6,536 bases of DNA from Chitinophagaceae bacterium (GCA_947442905.1 CANEWV010000098.1:1-6536); one strand, 5' to 3'; counted from the first letter of the stretch, positions 1 through 6,536 are shown. Notes: generated from the sequence alone by a model not told the origin. Translations and numbers: made by a program.

Positions 1-894
1 TACATACAACATGCCGGTTTTTTTGTCTAGCCACCACTCGCCGGGGCTATCAAGTTCTTCTAAAATATTGTAGGCAATATATTCTTGAAAATCCCTACCA
101 TTTGCAATGCCATAAATATGGGGGCTGGCTAATTTAATTTCTTTTTTTGCGGTATCTATATTTGCAATGTTGATGTAATCATCTGCAAAGCCGTAATTAA
201 AAGTGCCTTGTATCCAAATGTCTTTTTGTCCTACCCATTTTGATTGTCTATTATCGGTGTAGTTAAATAAGCCGCCTCTATTTGATTTGTCACCAATGCG
301 GGGTACAGAACCTTTGTCTATTACTTTGCCAATTTTTACAGCGCCATTGTTGGGGTAATGTGCAAGTAGTAATGGATCTTGGTTGTAATAAAGTTCTAAT
401 GGCGCAGGTATAACGGGCTGGCCGTGTCCATAGCTTTGGTGTGCCCCAAAATTAGTGATGCCTAGTTTGGTAAGAGAAACCTCTAGTACATTTTCTACTG
501 CATTTTTTTCTAGCCTAGCCAGTATAGAAGGGTTGGTTACTTTTTTAAATAGGCGGCCATTGATATTTTTTCCACCAGATAGAATTACTTTATTTTTTGC
601 AAAAGCAAGCCATCTAACATTGACTTTATCACTGCCCGCATCCTGCTCGTTAAAAGAAAGCGTTGATGTAAGTTCATAAGTGCCGGGCATCACTGTAACA
701 ATAATGTCTCCCGCATAGCCTGGGTTGGCTTTTTTAAAGTCTCTTACGAGGGCTTGTGCTTTTTGTAGGGTTGCTACCGGTTTTTGAGCAGTCCCTAAAT
801 TACTATTGTGGCCTTTTGGAGAAACATAAAACTGCTGTGCAGTAAGCTGGTTAATTATAAGTAGAAAAATGATGGTTTTAAGGAGCTGTTTCAT
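1..894 (-). CDS. Secreted right-handed beta-helix protein (N-terminal part; runs off left edge)
   Basis: My reverse-strand translation is open from the ATG at 894 to the window edge, giving 298 residues with no stop. An in-frame TAA at 904-906 lies four codons upstream, so this ATG is the first possible one. Residues 1-19 form a signal peptide (MKQLLKTIIFLLIINQLTA, cleavage probably before QQFYV), so the protein is exported. Next comes the motif FYVSPKGHNSNLGT followed by PVATLQKAQALVRDF, the usual opening of secreted pectate-lyase-like/DUF1565-type beta-helix proteins. VMPGTYEL (about residues 70-77) and VILSGGKNINGRLF fit the first helix coils. The last visible residues, NILEELDSPGEWWLDKKTG, match a motif I associate with large beta-helix glycosidase-like proteins. 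The catalytic part lies outside the window, so lyase versus glycoside hydrolase (for example GH141-like) cannot be decided. It is transcribed divergently from the oxygenase/GH20/amidohydrolase operon, which fits a shared carbohydrate-use locus. Sure of the gene and export, moderately sure of the fold, unsure of the reaction. Confidence 0.85.
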   Translation of the reverse strand, partial: MKQLLKTIIFLLIINQLTAQQFYVSPKGHNSNLGTAQKPVATLQKAQALVRDFKKANPGYAGDIIVTVMPGTYELTSTLSFNEQDAGSDKVNVRWLAFAKNKVILSGGKNINGRLFKKVTNPSILARLEKNAVENVLEVSLTKLGITNFGAHQSYGHGQPVIPAPLELYYNQDPLLLAHYPNNGAVKIGKVIDKGSVPRIGDKSNRGGLFNYTDNRQSKWVGQKDIWIQGTFNYGFADDYINIANIDTAKKEIKLASPHIYGIANGRDFQEYIAYNILEELDSPGEWWLDKKTGMLYV

Positions 895-965
895 GTGTGT
901 ATCTTATGTGTTTAGATGGGCCTAATTATCTACTATTTATTTTATATTGAGTAAAATTATTTGTT
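895..965. promoter_or_regulatory. Divergent intergenic region, presumed back-to-back promoters
   Basis: These 71 bp separate two divergent starts, so promoters for both directions must lie here or just inside the flanking genes. The spacer is strongly AT-rich between about 920 and 965. I found no perfect copy of the Bacteroidota -7 element TAnnTTTG in either direction. The closest is TAATTTTA on the minus strand (positions 959 to 952, one mismatch), and it has no clear -33 TTTG partner. Neither start has a Shine-Dalgarno sequence; both have A/T-rich leaders, as is normal in Bacteroidota. No inverted repeat resembling an operator was evident. The promoter role is inferred from gene layout, not from recognised boxes. 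Confidence 0.4.
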
Positions 966-1796
966 ATGAACGCTACGCCAGAATCAGTCAAAGCCGCACT
1001 TGATGTAAACTATAGCGTAACACCCGCGCAGGTCAACTATTTCAACGAAAATGGTTTTATAAAAATTAAAAATATTTTTGAGCCTGCGGTTATTGACTAT
1101 ATGAATATAGTAATTTCTAAAGAGGTAGACCGTTTAAATAACCAACAAATACCCCTCGAAGAACGTGACACCTATGGGAAGGCTTTTTTGCAAATCATGA
1201 ATTTGTGGATGCATACAAGCGCAGTAAAAGATATTGTATTTAGTAAAAAAATTGCCCAGATTGCTACTGGTCTAATGCAAACAGCGGGCGTTCGTTTATA
1301 CCACGATCAGGCCCTTTTTAAAGAGCCAAAAGGTGGTCATACCCCTTGGCATGCCGATCAATATTACTGGCCACTCGCTACAGAAAACACCGTTACAGCA
1401 TGGATACCATTACAAGCAACACCATTAAACTATGGTCCACTAGAGTTTAGTGCGGGCAGTAATAAATTAACGGCTGGCAGGGATAAACAAATTAGTGATG
1501 AGAGTCAGGCTTTTTTAGAAGCCGAATTAAAACGGAATGCATTTAACCATGTGGTGGAACCTTTTGATGTAGGTGAAATAAGTTTTCATAGAGGATGGTT
1601 GTATCACCGAGCGGGTCCTAATGTGTCTGGTAATATGCGTAAAGTAATGACCATGATATACATGGATAAAGACACCGTATTAAAAACGCCCGAAAACCAC
1701 AACCAGCAGGCCGATTGGGATACCTGGTGTCCAGGCGCTACTGTTGGTGAAATTGTAAACACCCCATTAAATCCAGTTTTGTATGAAGCAGTGTAA
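966..1796 (+). CDS. Phytanoyl-CoA dioxygenase (PhyH) family Fe(II)/2-oxoglutarate oxygenase
   Basis: A complete 276-residue protein, the usual length for the family. The start is the first ATG after an in-frame TGA at 948-950. The double-stranded beta-helix core carries the expected iron site: H129 and D131 in TPWHADQYYW, with distal H214 in YHRAGPN. R225 in NMRKVMTMIYM is the expected 2-oxoglutarate carboxylate ligand. The preceding YHDQALFKEP (residues 112-121) and the closing WCPGATVGEIVNTPLNPVLY are also typical of bacterial PhyH proteins. There is no signal peptide or membrane segment, so it should be cytoplasmic and couple 2-oxoglutarate decarboxylation to hydroxylation of an unknown small molecule. 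Family members act on very diverse substrates, and nothing here indicates phytanoyl-CoA itself. It is first in an operon with a GH20 hexosaminidase and a lactonase-like amidohydrolase, which hints at a sugar-derived substrate; that is inference. All expected catalytic residues are present. Confidence 0.93.
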   Translation: MNATPESVKAALDVNYSVTPAQVNYFNENGFIKIKNIFEPAVIDYMNIVISKEVDRLNNQQIPLEERDTYGKAFLQIMNLWMHTSAVKDIVFSKKIAQIATGLMQTAGVRLYHDQALFKEPKGGHTPWHADQYYWPLATENTVTAWIPLQATPLNYGPLEFSAGSNKLTAGRDKQISDESQAFLEAELKRNAFNHVVEPFDVGEISFHRGWLYHRAGPNVSGNMRKVMTMIYMDKDTVLKTPENHNQQADWDTWCPGATVGEIVNTPLNPVLYEAV

Positions 1797-4002
1797 GTTT
1801 TTATTTTCTCTTTTGCTACTCATAGCTGTTGGCGCAAAAGCACAGTTGCCAATTATTCCGTACCCTAATAAAGTTGAAACTGGAAAGGGATTTTTTAAAC
1901 TTACAAAGTCAGCGGCAGCTACTGCCAAATTAATTGTAGATCCGCAAACTACTGCTGTAGCATCTATGGAGGGGTATCATTTGTCTGTTACGCCAACTGC
2001 TATAACTATTACAGCAAAAACAAAAGTGGGCGCTTTTTATGGCATGCAAACATTATTACAATTAGAAGCGCAATCTAAAAATATTCCAGTACTAGAAATT
2101 GATGATGCACCAGCTTTTGGTTATAGAGGTCTTATGTTAGACGTGGGCAGACATTTTATGCCGGTATCATTTATTAAGCAACTATTAGATGTAATGGCCA
2201 TGCAAAAAATGAACAATTTGCACCTCCATTTAACAGAAGACCAAGGTTGGCGTATCGAAATAAAAAAATATCCAAAATTAACGCGTGTAGGATCGGTGCG
2301 TGGCGGTACTTTAATAGGCAAGTATCCGGGTAAAGGCAATACCAATGCCGCCTACGGCGGCTTTTATACCCAGGCGCAATTAAAAGATCTGGTCGCTTAT
2401 GCAGCGGCTAAACACATCAATATTATTCCTGAAATTGAAATGCCTGGTCATGCAAGTGCTGCAATCGCTGCATACCCCGAGTTAAGTTGTTTTCCAAATG
2501 AACCCACGCAGCTCACCAAAAACATGTATGCTACTGCTACAGAAAATAAAATAAAAAAAGAGGGTGGTAAAATAGTGCAAGAAAGCTGGGGCGTATTTGA
2601 TGATGTGTTTGCACCTAGCGAGTACACGTTTAATTTTATTGAAAATGTACTAGATGAAGTAATGGATATATTTCCCTCAAGTTATATTCATATTGGCGGC
2701 GACGAGTGTCCAAAAACAGCATGGAAGCGGTCTAGTTTTTGTCAGGCACTCATGAAAGAAAAAGGCATCGCTGATGAGCATGCGTTACAGAGTTATTTTA
2801 TTCAGCGCGTAGAAAAATATGTAAATAGTAAGGGGCGCAAAATTATAGGATGGGATGAAATTTTAGAAGGCGGACTCGCACCCAATGCAACCGTTATGAG
2901 TTGGCAGGGTGAAGAAGGCGGCATAACTGCAGCCAAGCAGCATCATGATGTAATCATGACCCCGCAGGGCACTTGTTACTTAAATTTTTATCAATCTTCT
3001 GATTCCCGCGACTCTATTGCTTTTGGCGGCTTCTTACCCCTCGAAGCAGTATATAATTATAATCCAATTCCTGCGGCACTTACCGCTCAAGAAGCGACTT
3101 ATATAAAAGGGGTACAGGGTAATTTATGGACTGAATATATTGCCAATAAAGACCTAGCCTCTTTTATGTTGTATCCACGTGCGATGGCTATTGCCGAAAA
3201 CGGATGGACAAAAACCAAAACAGGGTTCGATCATTTTACAAACCGTGTAACGATGTGGCAACCTATATTGAAACAAAAAGGGCTTCATTTTTCGGACCAT
3301 TTATACAATGTACAAATCACCAGTAAACCTACGGCAGGGGGCATCCATGTTTCTATTGGTGGCGTAGGTGCAGCGCATAAAATTGTCTATACTACAAATG
3401 GCAAACTACCTAGCGTGCAAGATCAACAATACACAGGTCCTATCACGATTAACGGTGATGCCAATTTGCAAGCGGGTGTTGTTGTCAACAATAAAATAAC
3501 GGATGTAGCGTCTGCTTCATTTTCTATTAATAAAGCTACGGGCGCAAATCTTTCCGAGTTAACCAACGCACCTAAAGCACCCTATAATAAAAGTGGTAAC
3601 AATGGCTTTATCAATGGCATTGTCGCAAATGATAGTAGATTTAGTGATGGCGAATGGTTGGCCTGGGAAGGAAAAGATATAGAAGCAACACTTTCTTTTG
3701 CAGCGCCTACTTCTATTTCAAAAATTAGTACTCGTTTTTACAATAGCAGGGGAAGTTGGATTCATTTGCCAACAAGTGTAGAAGTGTTAGGGTCAGAAGA
3801 TGGGAAAACATTTACCCGTTTAGGCCTGCTACAAAACTTAGATAATAGTAAAGAAGGTGCGGTAACTGTTTTATTTGAAATAAAGGCTACTACCGTTCAA
3901 TATATGAAGTTAGTAGCTCATCCTGTAACAATGATCCCTGCTGGGTTTGCGGGCGCAGGAAATCCTTCTTGGTTATTTATGGATGAACTCATTGTAAAAT
4001 AA
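1783..4002 (+). CDS. Secreted beta-N-acetylhexosaminidase, GH20, with C-terminal discoidin-like domain
   Basis: A 739-residue exo-hydrolase expected to remove terminal beta-linked GlcNAc/GalNAc from glycans by substrate-assisted catalysis. Residues 1-20 are a signal peptide (MKQCKFLFSLLLLIAVGAKA, cleavage before QLP), placing it in the periplasm or at the outer membrane. Residues about 22-105 form the GH20b N-terminal domain. The TIM barrel spans about 112-480, with YRGLMLDVGRHFM (R115, D120), HLHLTEDQGWRIE, EIEMPGHASA (H223) and the catalytic pair D307-E308 in HIGGDECP. Aromatic subsite residues are W357 (GWDE), W374 (MSWQGEE) and W449 (QGNLWTEYI), followed by YPRAMAIAENGW. Residues about 510-587 resemble the chitobiase/hexosaminidase C-terminal domain (YTTNGKLPS). 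Residues about 600-738 resemble an F5/8-type (discoidin/CBM32-like) domain, often carbohydrate-binding. The start is fixed by an in-frame TAA at 1768-1770 and by the signal peptide. It lies inside the preceding oxygenase gene (14-bp overlap), implying translational coupling. The active site looks intact. Confidence 0.96.
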   Translation: MKQCKFLFSLLLLIAVGAKAQLPIIPYPNKVETGKGFFKLTKSAAATAKLIVDPQTTAVASMEGYHLSVTPTAITITAKTKVGAFYGMQTLLQLEAQSKNIPVLEIDDAPAFGYRGLMLDVGRHFMPVSFIKQLLDVMAMQKMNNLHLHLTEDQGWRIEIKKYPKLTRVGSVRGGTLIGKYPGKGNTNAAYGGFYTQAQLKDLVAYAAAKHINIIPEIEMPGHASAAIAAYPELSCFPNEPTQLTKNMYATATENKIKKEGGKIVQESWGVFDDVFAPSEYTFNFIENVLDEVMDIFPSSYIHIGGDECPKTAWKRSSFCQALMKEKGIADEHALQSYFIQRVEKYVNSKGRKIIGWDEILEGGLAPNATVMSWQGEEGGITAAKQHHDVIMTPQGTCYLNFYQSSDSRDSIAFGGFLPLEAVYNYNPIPAALTAQEATYIKGVQGNLWTEYIANKDLASFMLYPRAMAIAENGWTKTKTGFDHFTNRVTMWQPILKQKGLHFSDHLYNVQITSKPTAGGIHVSIGGVGAAHKIVYTTNGKLPSVQDQQYTGPITINGDANLQAGVVVNNKITDVASASFSINKATGANLSELTNAPKAPYNKSGNNGFINGIVANDSRFSDGEWLAWEGKDIEATLSFAAPTSISKISTRFYNSRGSWIHLPTSVEVLGSEDGKTFTRLGLLQNLDNSKEGAVTVLFEIKATTVQYMKLVAHPVTMIPAGFAGAGNPSWLFMDELIVK

Positions 4003-4005
4003 AAG

Positions 4006-4860
4006 ATGATGGCAAAAGTGATAGACACCCACATGCACAGTTGGGATTTGCAAAAAGTAAGGTATAGTTGGCTCGATGGGGATACTTCTATTTTAGCGCA
4101 AAATTATTATCCTTCCGGTATTGAAGCGCAATTACAAGTAGCTAATGTAAGTGCAGCCGTAATGGTGCAAGCTGCAAACAATATAGAAGACACCGAATTT
4201 ATGTTTGAATGTGCGGAGCAGTACCCTTGGATTATTGGTGTTGTGGGTTGGGTAGATTTACTGGATCCGACGCTTGCAAAAAATCAATTAGAAGCACATT
4301 TGCAAAATAAATATTTTAAAGGGATCAGGCACCTCATACATGACGAGCCAGACCATAACTGGTTACTACAACCTGCTGTCATAGAAAGTTTAGGGATCTT
4401 GGCGGATCATGGTGTTCCTTTTGATGTAGTAGGTGTAAAAATTGAACACATTAAAGCAGCGATACAAGTGGCAAAGCAAATACCACATTTAAAAATGGTT
4501 TTTGATCACTTAAACCATCCACCCATTACTACCAACGAGCAGTTTAGTGCTTGGGGAGAAACTATTGCCGAGGCTGCTTGCATGCCTAATTTTTATGCAA
4601 AAATTTCGGGACTAGGAACCTGCTGTGCTCATTTTAATGATTGGTCTGCTAACACCATTGAGCCTTATGTGGCTTATGTTCTAAAACATTTTAGTATAAA
4701 CAAATTAATGATTGGAGGAGACTGGCCTGTGTCATTGCTGGCTGGAGATTATGTAAATACACATCATAAATACCAGACAGTAATCAATAAATTAGTAGCA
4801 CCAGAAAATCAAGAAAAAATTTACAGCACTAATGCAATGAGTTTTTATAAGCTGGGTTAG
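4006..4860 (+). CDS. Amidohydrolase family 2 TIM-barrel hydrolase, sugar-lactonase type (COG3618-like)
   Basis: A 284-residue cytoplasmic protein, normal for the family. The metal-binding H9-x-H11 (DTHMHSWD) sits at the end of the first barrel strand. KGIRHLIHDEPD (105-116), FDHLNHPP (166-173; D167, H168), YAKISGL (197-203) and IGGDWPVSLL (236-245, with the conserved acid D239) follow in the order expected for the L-fuconolactonase/L-rhamnonolactonase/2-pyrone-4,6-dicarboxylate lactonase group. The likely reaction is hydrolysis of a sugar-acid lactone to the open acid, as in oxidative deoxysugar breakdown; the exact lactone cannot be read from sequence. Two adjacent ATGs (4006 and 4009) could start it; they differ by one Met. 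It begins 3 bp after the GH20 stop and in the same reading frame, separated only by TAA-AAG, so it is the third gene of the operon. Its TAG stop overlaps the stop of the convergent gene. Family assignment is firm; the lactone substrate is inference. Confidence 0.92.
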   Translation: MMAKVIDTHMHSWDLQKVRYSWLDGDTSILAQNYYPSGIEAQLQVANVSAAVMVQAANNIEDTEFMFECAEQYPWIIGVVGWVDLLDPTLAKNQLEAHLQNKYFKGIRHLIHDEPDHNWLLQPAVIESLGILADHGVPFDVVGVKIEHIKAAIQVAKQIPHLKMVFDHLNHPPITTNEQFSAWGETIAEAACMPNFYAKISGLGTCCAHFNDWSANTIEPYVAYVLKHFSINKLMIGGDWPVSLLAGDYVNTHHKYQTVINKLVAPENQEKIYSTNAMSFYKLG

Positions 4861-6335
4861 TTGTTCACTATTTCTACTTCAATTCTTCTGTTTCTAAAAC
4901 GGTTGTTGTCCGAGTCGTTGGGCGTGATTGGATCGGTTTCGCCTTTACCAATGGTAGCTATACGGCCTGCAGCAATGCCTAGTTTTACAAGCGCGGATTT
5001 AATTGCTTCTGCTCTTTTATTGGATAAAATAATATTGTAATTGTCTTCACCCAAATTATCGGTGTGACCGCTAATAATAATACGAAGCGAACTATTTTTT
5101 GTTAGATAAGTGGCCATTTGTTCTATTTCTGGCGTATACCTTGGCATAATATCATGTTTATCTAATTCAAAATTCACATTGAGCGAAATGGTTTCTCTAA
5201 CGCCCTTAAATGTTTTTTCGCCAGTGGCCTTTTGTTCACTCACGGTACCCGCGCTGATACTTAATTTCTCATAATCAAACATACAAGGCATCATACTTAC
5301 CTCATAGTACCTATTCAATGAAAAAAGCTGGTTGTTAAACACTTCTTCAAATTCGGATCTATCGTAACACTGAAAATACATGCCATTTGTTTCGTTAGCA
5401 ATCGCTCTTAAATTAACAGAGTCGGCACCACTACTATAAGCAATGGTAAATACCGGGATATTATTTACGAGTGCTTTTTCAACAATCGATTTGGTATTTT
5501 TATTTTTTGAAGAATTCTCGTACCCGTCTGTAAATAAAAGTAGTACTGGTTTGTACTTATTGTATTTGGCCATGGTATCTAATGCGCGGTCCATGGCGTC
5601 ATTGATTGCGGTGCCACCTCCAAATCCATCCATACCTCTTTTGTGGTATAGCATTTTTTGTATGGTAGTACTGTCGTATGCCGTTCCTTCATAAGAAATA
5701 TCCGAATCAAATTTCCATAAGCTAATTAAGTTGCGCTTGCTCATTTTTTTAAAGCTTGCAGATAGTGCGTCTTGTAATTCGGCGCAGCGTTCATCACCCA
5801 TAGAGCCACTATGGTCTAGTATAATACCAATATGATAAATACTGGTGTCTTTTACTTCTTTTAACGTGTATTTAGTAACGTAACAGGTATCGTTGTATTT
5901 ATTAATAAACCTAAATGCATTGGTTGTATCGGCGGTATTGATTTTATGATAGCTACCTTTTAAATTAGTAGGGTAGCTCATTCTAAAATTAATTTCCTTT
6001 TTATTTTTAGTAAAGCCGTAGGTGTTAATGGTTAGTTTCTCAGGCACATAGGTTTCGCCTATTCTTCTTTTAATCACCGGTTTTTGGGTAATAAAAATAG
6101 GCTCATACATAAAAGTATAATTGGCAGGAACATGGTCGATACCGTCAAAAGGTTCAAAGCCAGGCCTTGGTTTAAACGTTTTTTTATATTGTGGTTTAGG
6201 AGGAGCAGTTGTTCTTTTTTTTGGCGGTGCCGATTCTGCAAAAATCTCTCTAGATTCTCTGCACGCTGTAATACCAATAAAACCAATGGCAACGACAAGT
6301 GTTTGCAGGCGAATGGCAGAAAATTGAATATCCAT
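4857..6335 (-). CDS. VWA-OmpA lipoprotein, peptidoglycan-anchored outer-membrane protein
   Basis: A 492-residue envelope protein. The start is the first ATG after an in-frame TAG at 6357-6359. Residues 1-24 form a lipoprotein signal with lipobox ITAC, giving lipidated C25. The n-region is unusual in having D2 and only R9 as a basic residue. A Lys/Pro-rich linker (about 36-60) follows, then an unassigned region (about 65-160). The von Willebrand A domain (about 166-340) has a complete MIDAS: DHSGS (D174, S176, S178), T242 in GGGTAIND and D270 in LLLFTDGYEN, so it should bind a divalent metal and a protein partner. The OmpA C-terminal domain (about 385-490) carries SGHTDNLG with D426 and R441 in SNKRAEAI, the diaminopimelate-binding pair, then GKGETDP and NRFRNRRIEVEI. 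The residues after C25 (RESRE) do not match the acidic Bacteroidota surface-export signal well, so a periplasm-facing location is more likely. A co-directional gene ends 31 bp upstream, suggesting an operon. The partner protein is unknown. Confidence 0.94.
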   Translation of the reverse strand: MDIQFSAIRLQTLVVAIGFIGITACRESREIFAESAPPKKRTTAPPKPQYKKTFKPRPGFEPFDGIDHVPANYTFMYEPIFITQKPVIKRRIGETYVPEKLTINTYGFTKNKKEINFRMSYPTNLKGSYHKINTADTTNAFRFINKYNDTCYVTKYTLKEVKDTSIYHIGIILDHSGSMGDERCAELQDALSASFKKMSKRNLISLWKFDSDISYEGTAYDSTTIQKMLYHKRGMDGFGGGTAINDAMDRALDTMAKYNKYKPVLLLFTDGYENSSKNKNTKSIVEKALVNNIPVFTIAYSSGADSVNLRAIANETNGMYFQCYDRSEFEEVFNNQLFSLNRYYEVSMMPCMFDYEKLSISAGTVSEQKATGEKTFKGVRETISLNVNFELDKHDIMPRYTPEIEQMATYLTKNSSLRIIISGHTDNLGEDNYNIILSNKRAEAIKSALVKLGIAAGRIATIGKGETDPITPNDSDNNRFRNRRIEVEIVNN

Positions 6336-6366
6336 AACTATACGTTGATTGATGCTCTAAGTTAAT
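6336..6366 (-). other. Short spacer upstream of the VWA-OmpA lipoprotein gene
   Basis: These 31 bp lie between two co-directional minus-strand genes. They contain an in-frame TAG (6357-6359) that fixes the lipoprotein start. There is no Shine-Dalgarno-like purine run ahead of the ATG and no hairpin followed by a T-run. Together with the short distance, this favours one transcript across both genes. Confidence 0.45.
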
Positions 6367-6536
6367 TTATTCTGGACAGTCTATAATGGTCTTAATTTTT
6401 TTAAGGCTCATGGGGTGTATGCTTAACATGAGATATCCGCCTCCTGAACCATTGTCCATATTGCTTGAGTTGGTTAGCCATCTAAGCCTATGAACGCCCA
6501 CTGTGAGGGGACCCAATTTGATAGCGCCACCTAGCA
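6367..6536 (-). CDS. C-terminal fragment of an unrecognised protein (55 residues; runs off right edge)
   Basis: Only one reverse frame is open from the window edge through most of the interval, ending at TAA (6367-6369). It yields 55 residues, beginning LGGAIKLGPLTVGVHRLRWL and ending SLKKIKTIIDCPE. The alternation of small and hydrophobic residues in GGAIKLGPLTVGVHRLRWL and in GGGYLMLSIHP resembles the last strands of Bacteroidota outer-membrane beta-barrel proteins, but the fragment is too short to name a family. The next gene on the same strand, the VWA-OmpA lipoprotein, starts 31 bp downstream with no visible terminator between, so the two are probably co-transcribed. The gene is bounded on one side only. 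A coding call is supported by early stops in the other two reverse frames and by plausible residue composition. Confidence 0.65.
   Translation of the reverse strand, partial: LGGAIKLGPLTVGVHRLRWLTNSSNMDNGSGGGYLMLSIHPMSLKKIKTIIDCPE

Noticed and set aside
455..679. Plus-strand open frame of 74 codons.
   Set aside because: It lies wholly antisense to the beta-helix gene, whose frame has a signal peptide and family motifs; its product is low-complexity, Ser/Leu/Phe-rich and matches nothing.
952..959. TAATTTTA on the minus strand as a -7 promoter box for the beta-helix gene.
   Set aside because: One mismatch to TAnnTTTG, and no convincing -33 TTTG at the right spacing; in AT-rich DNA such a match is expected by chance.
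2121..2345. Minus-strand open frame of 74 codons.
   Set aside because: Antisense to the conserved GH20 barrel region; no motif or separate regulatory signal.
4000..4002. The GH20 stop as a sequencing error or programmed readthrough joining it to the amidohydrolase.
   Set aside because: GH20 ends at the natural end of its discoidin-like domain, and the amidohydrolase has a complete family N-terminus with the HxH motif near its own ATG, so two separate proteins explain the data better.
5443..5694. Plus-strand open frame of 83 codons with hydrophobic segments.
   Set aside because: Antisense to the VWA domain of the lipoprotein; the hydrophobicity reflects the complement of the VWA coding sequence.
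6074..6365. Overlapping small open frames on both strands near the lipoprotein N-terminus.
   Set aside because: All are shadows of the lipoprotein gene, where the Lys/Pro-rich linker leaves alternative frames open; none has a plausible start context or recognisable motif.
1..6536. A mobile element, defence system, CRISPR array, retron or RNA gene.
   Set aside because: No transposase, integrase, nuclease, reverse transcriptase, repeat array or tRNA-like fold was seen, and nearly every base is covered by ordinary metabolic or envelope genes.

Overview
The window reads as chromosomal DNA from a Bacteroidota bacterium, plausibly of the Chitinophagales/Sphingobacteriales type. This rests on AT-rich sequence, starts with no Shine-Dalgarno sequence but A/T-rich leaders, and Bacteroidota-style protein architectures: a GH20 hexosaminidase with a C-terminal discoidin-like domain, a VWA-OmpA lipoprotein, and a secreted beta-helix protein. 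The assignment is inference; no rRNA or other taxonomic marker is present.

Layout: (1) Positions 1-894, minus strand, hold the N-terminal 298 residues of a secreted right-handed beta-helix protein that runs off the left edge. (2) Positions 895-965 form a 71-bp divergent spacer that must serve both flanking genes. (3) Positions 966-4860, plus strand, are a tight three-gene operon: a phytanoyl-CoA-dioxygenase-like Fe(II)/2-oxoglutarate oxygenase, a secreted GH20 beta-N-acetylhexosaminidase whose start lies inside the previous gene (14-bp overlap), and an amidohydrolase of the sugar-lactonase type starting 3 bp after the GH20 stop. (4) Positions 4857-6335, minus strand, encode a VWA-OmpA lipoprotein whose stop overlaps the operon's last stop by 4 bp. 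(5) Positions 6367-6536, minus strand, hold the last 55 residues of an upstream co-directional gene that runs off the right edge. There is no gene-free stretch longer than 71 bp, and I saw no RNA gene, CRISPR array, insertion sequence or phage gene.

How the genes may work together: the left block looks like part of a carbohydrate-use locus. The GH20 enzyme would release terminal GlcNAc/GalNAc outside the cytoplasm, the beta-helix protein may act on another polysaccharide linkage, and the lactonase-like amidohydrolase would act in the cytoplasm on a sugar lactone, such as the fuconolactone or rhamnonolactone hydrolysed by relatives. The PhyH-type oxygenase has no predictable substrate; its operon position suggests a role in sugar or glycan metabolism. 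The right block is a separate cell-envelope unit: a lipoprotein that should bind peptidoglycan through OmpA and expose a metal-binding VWA domain. No convincingly new system is visible; the most interesting point is the oxygenase/GH20/lactonase combination.
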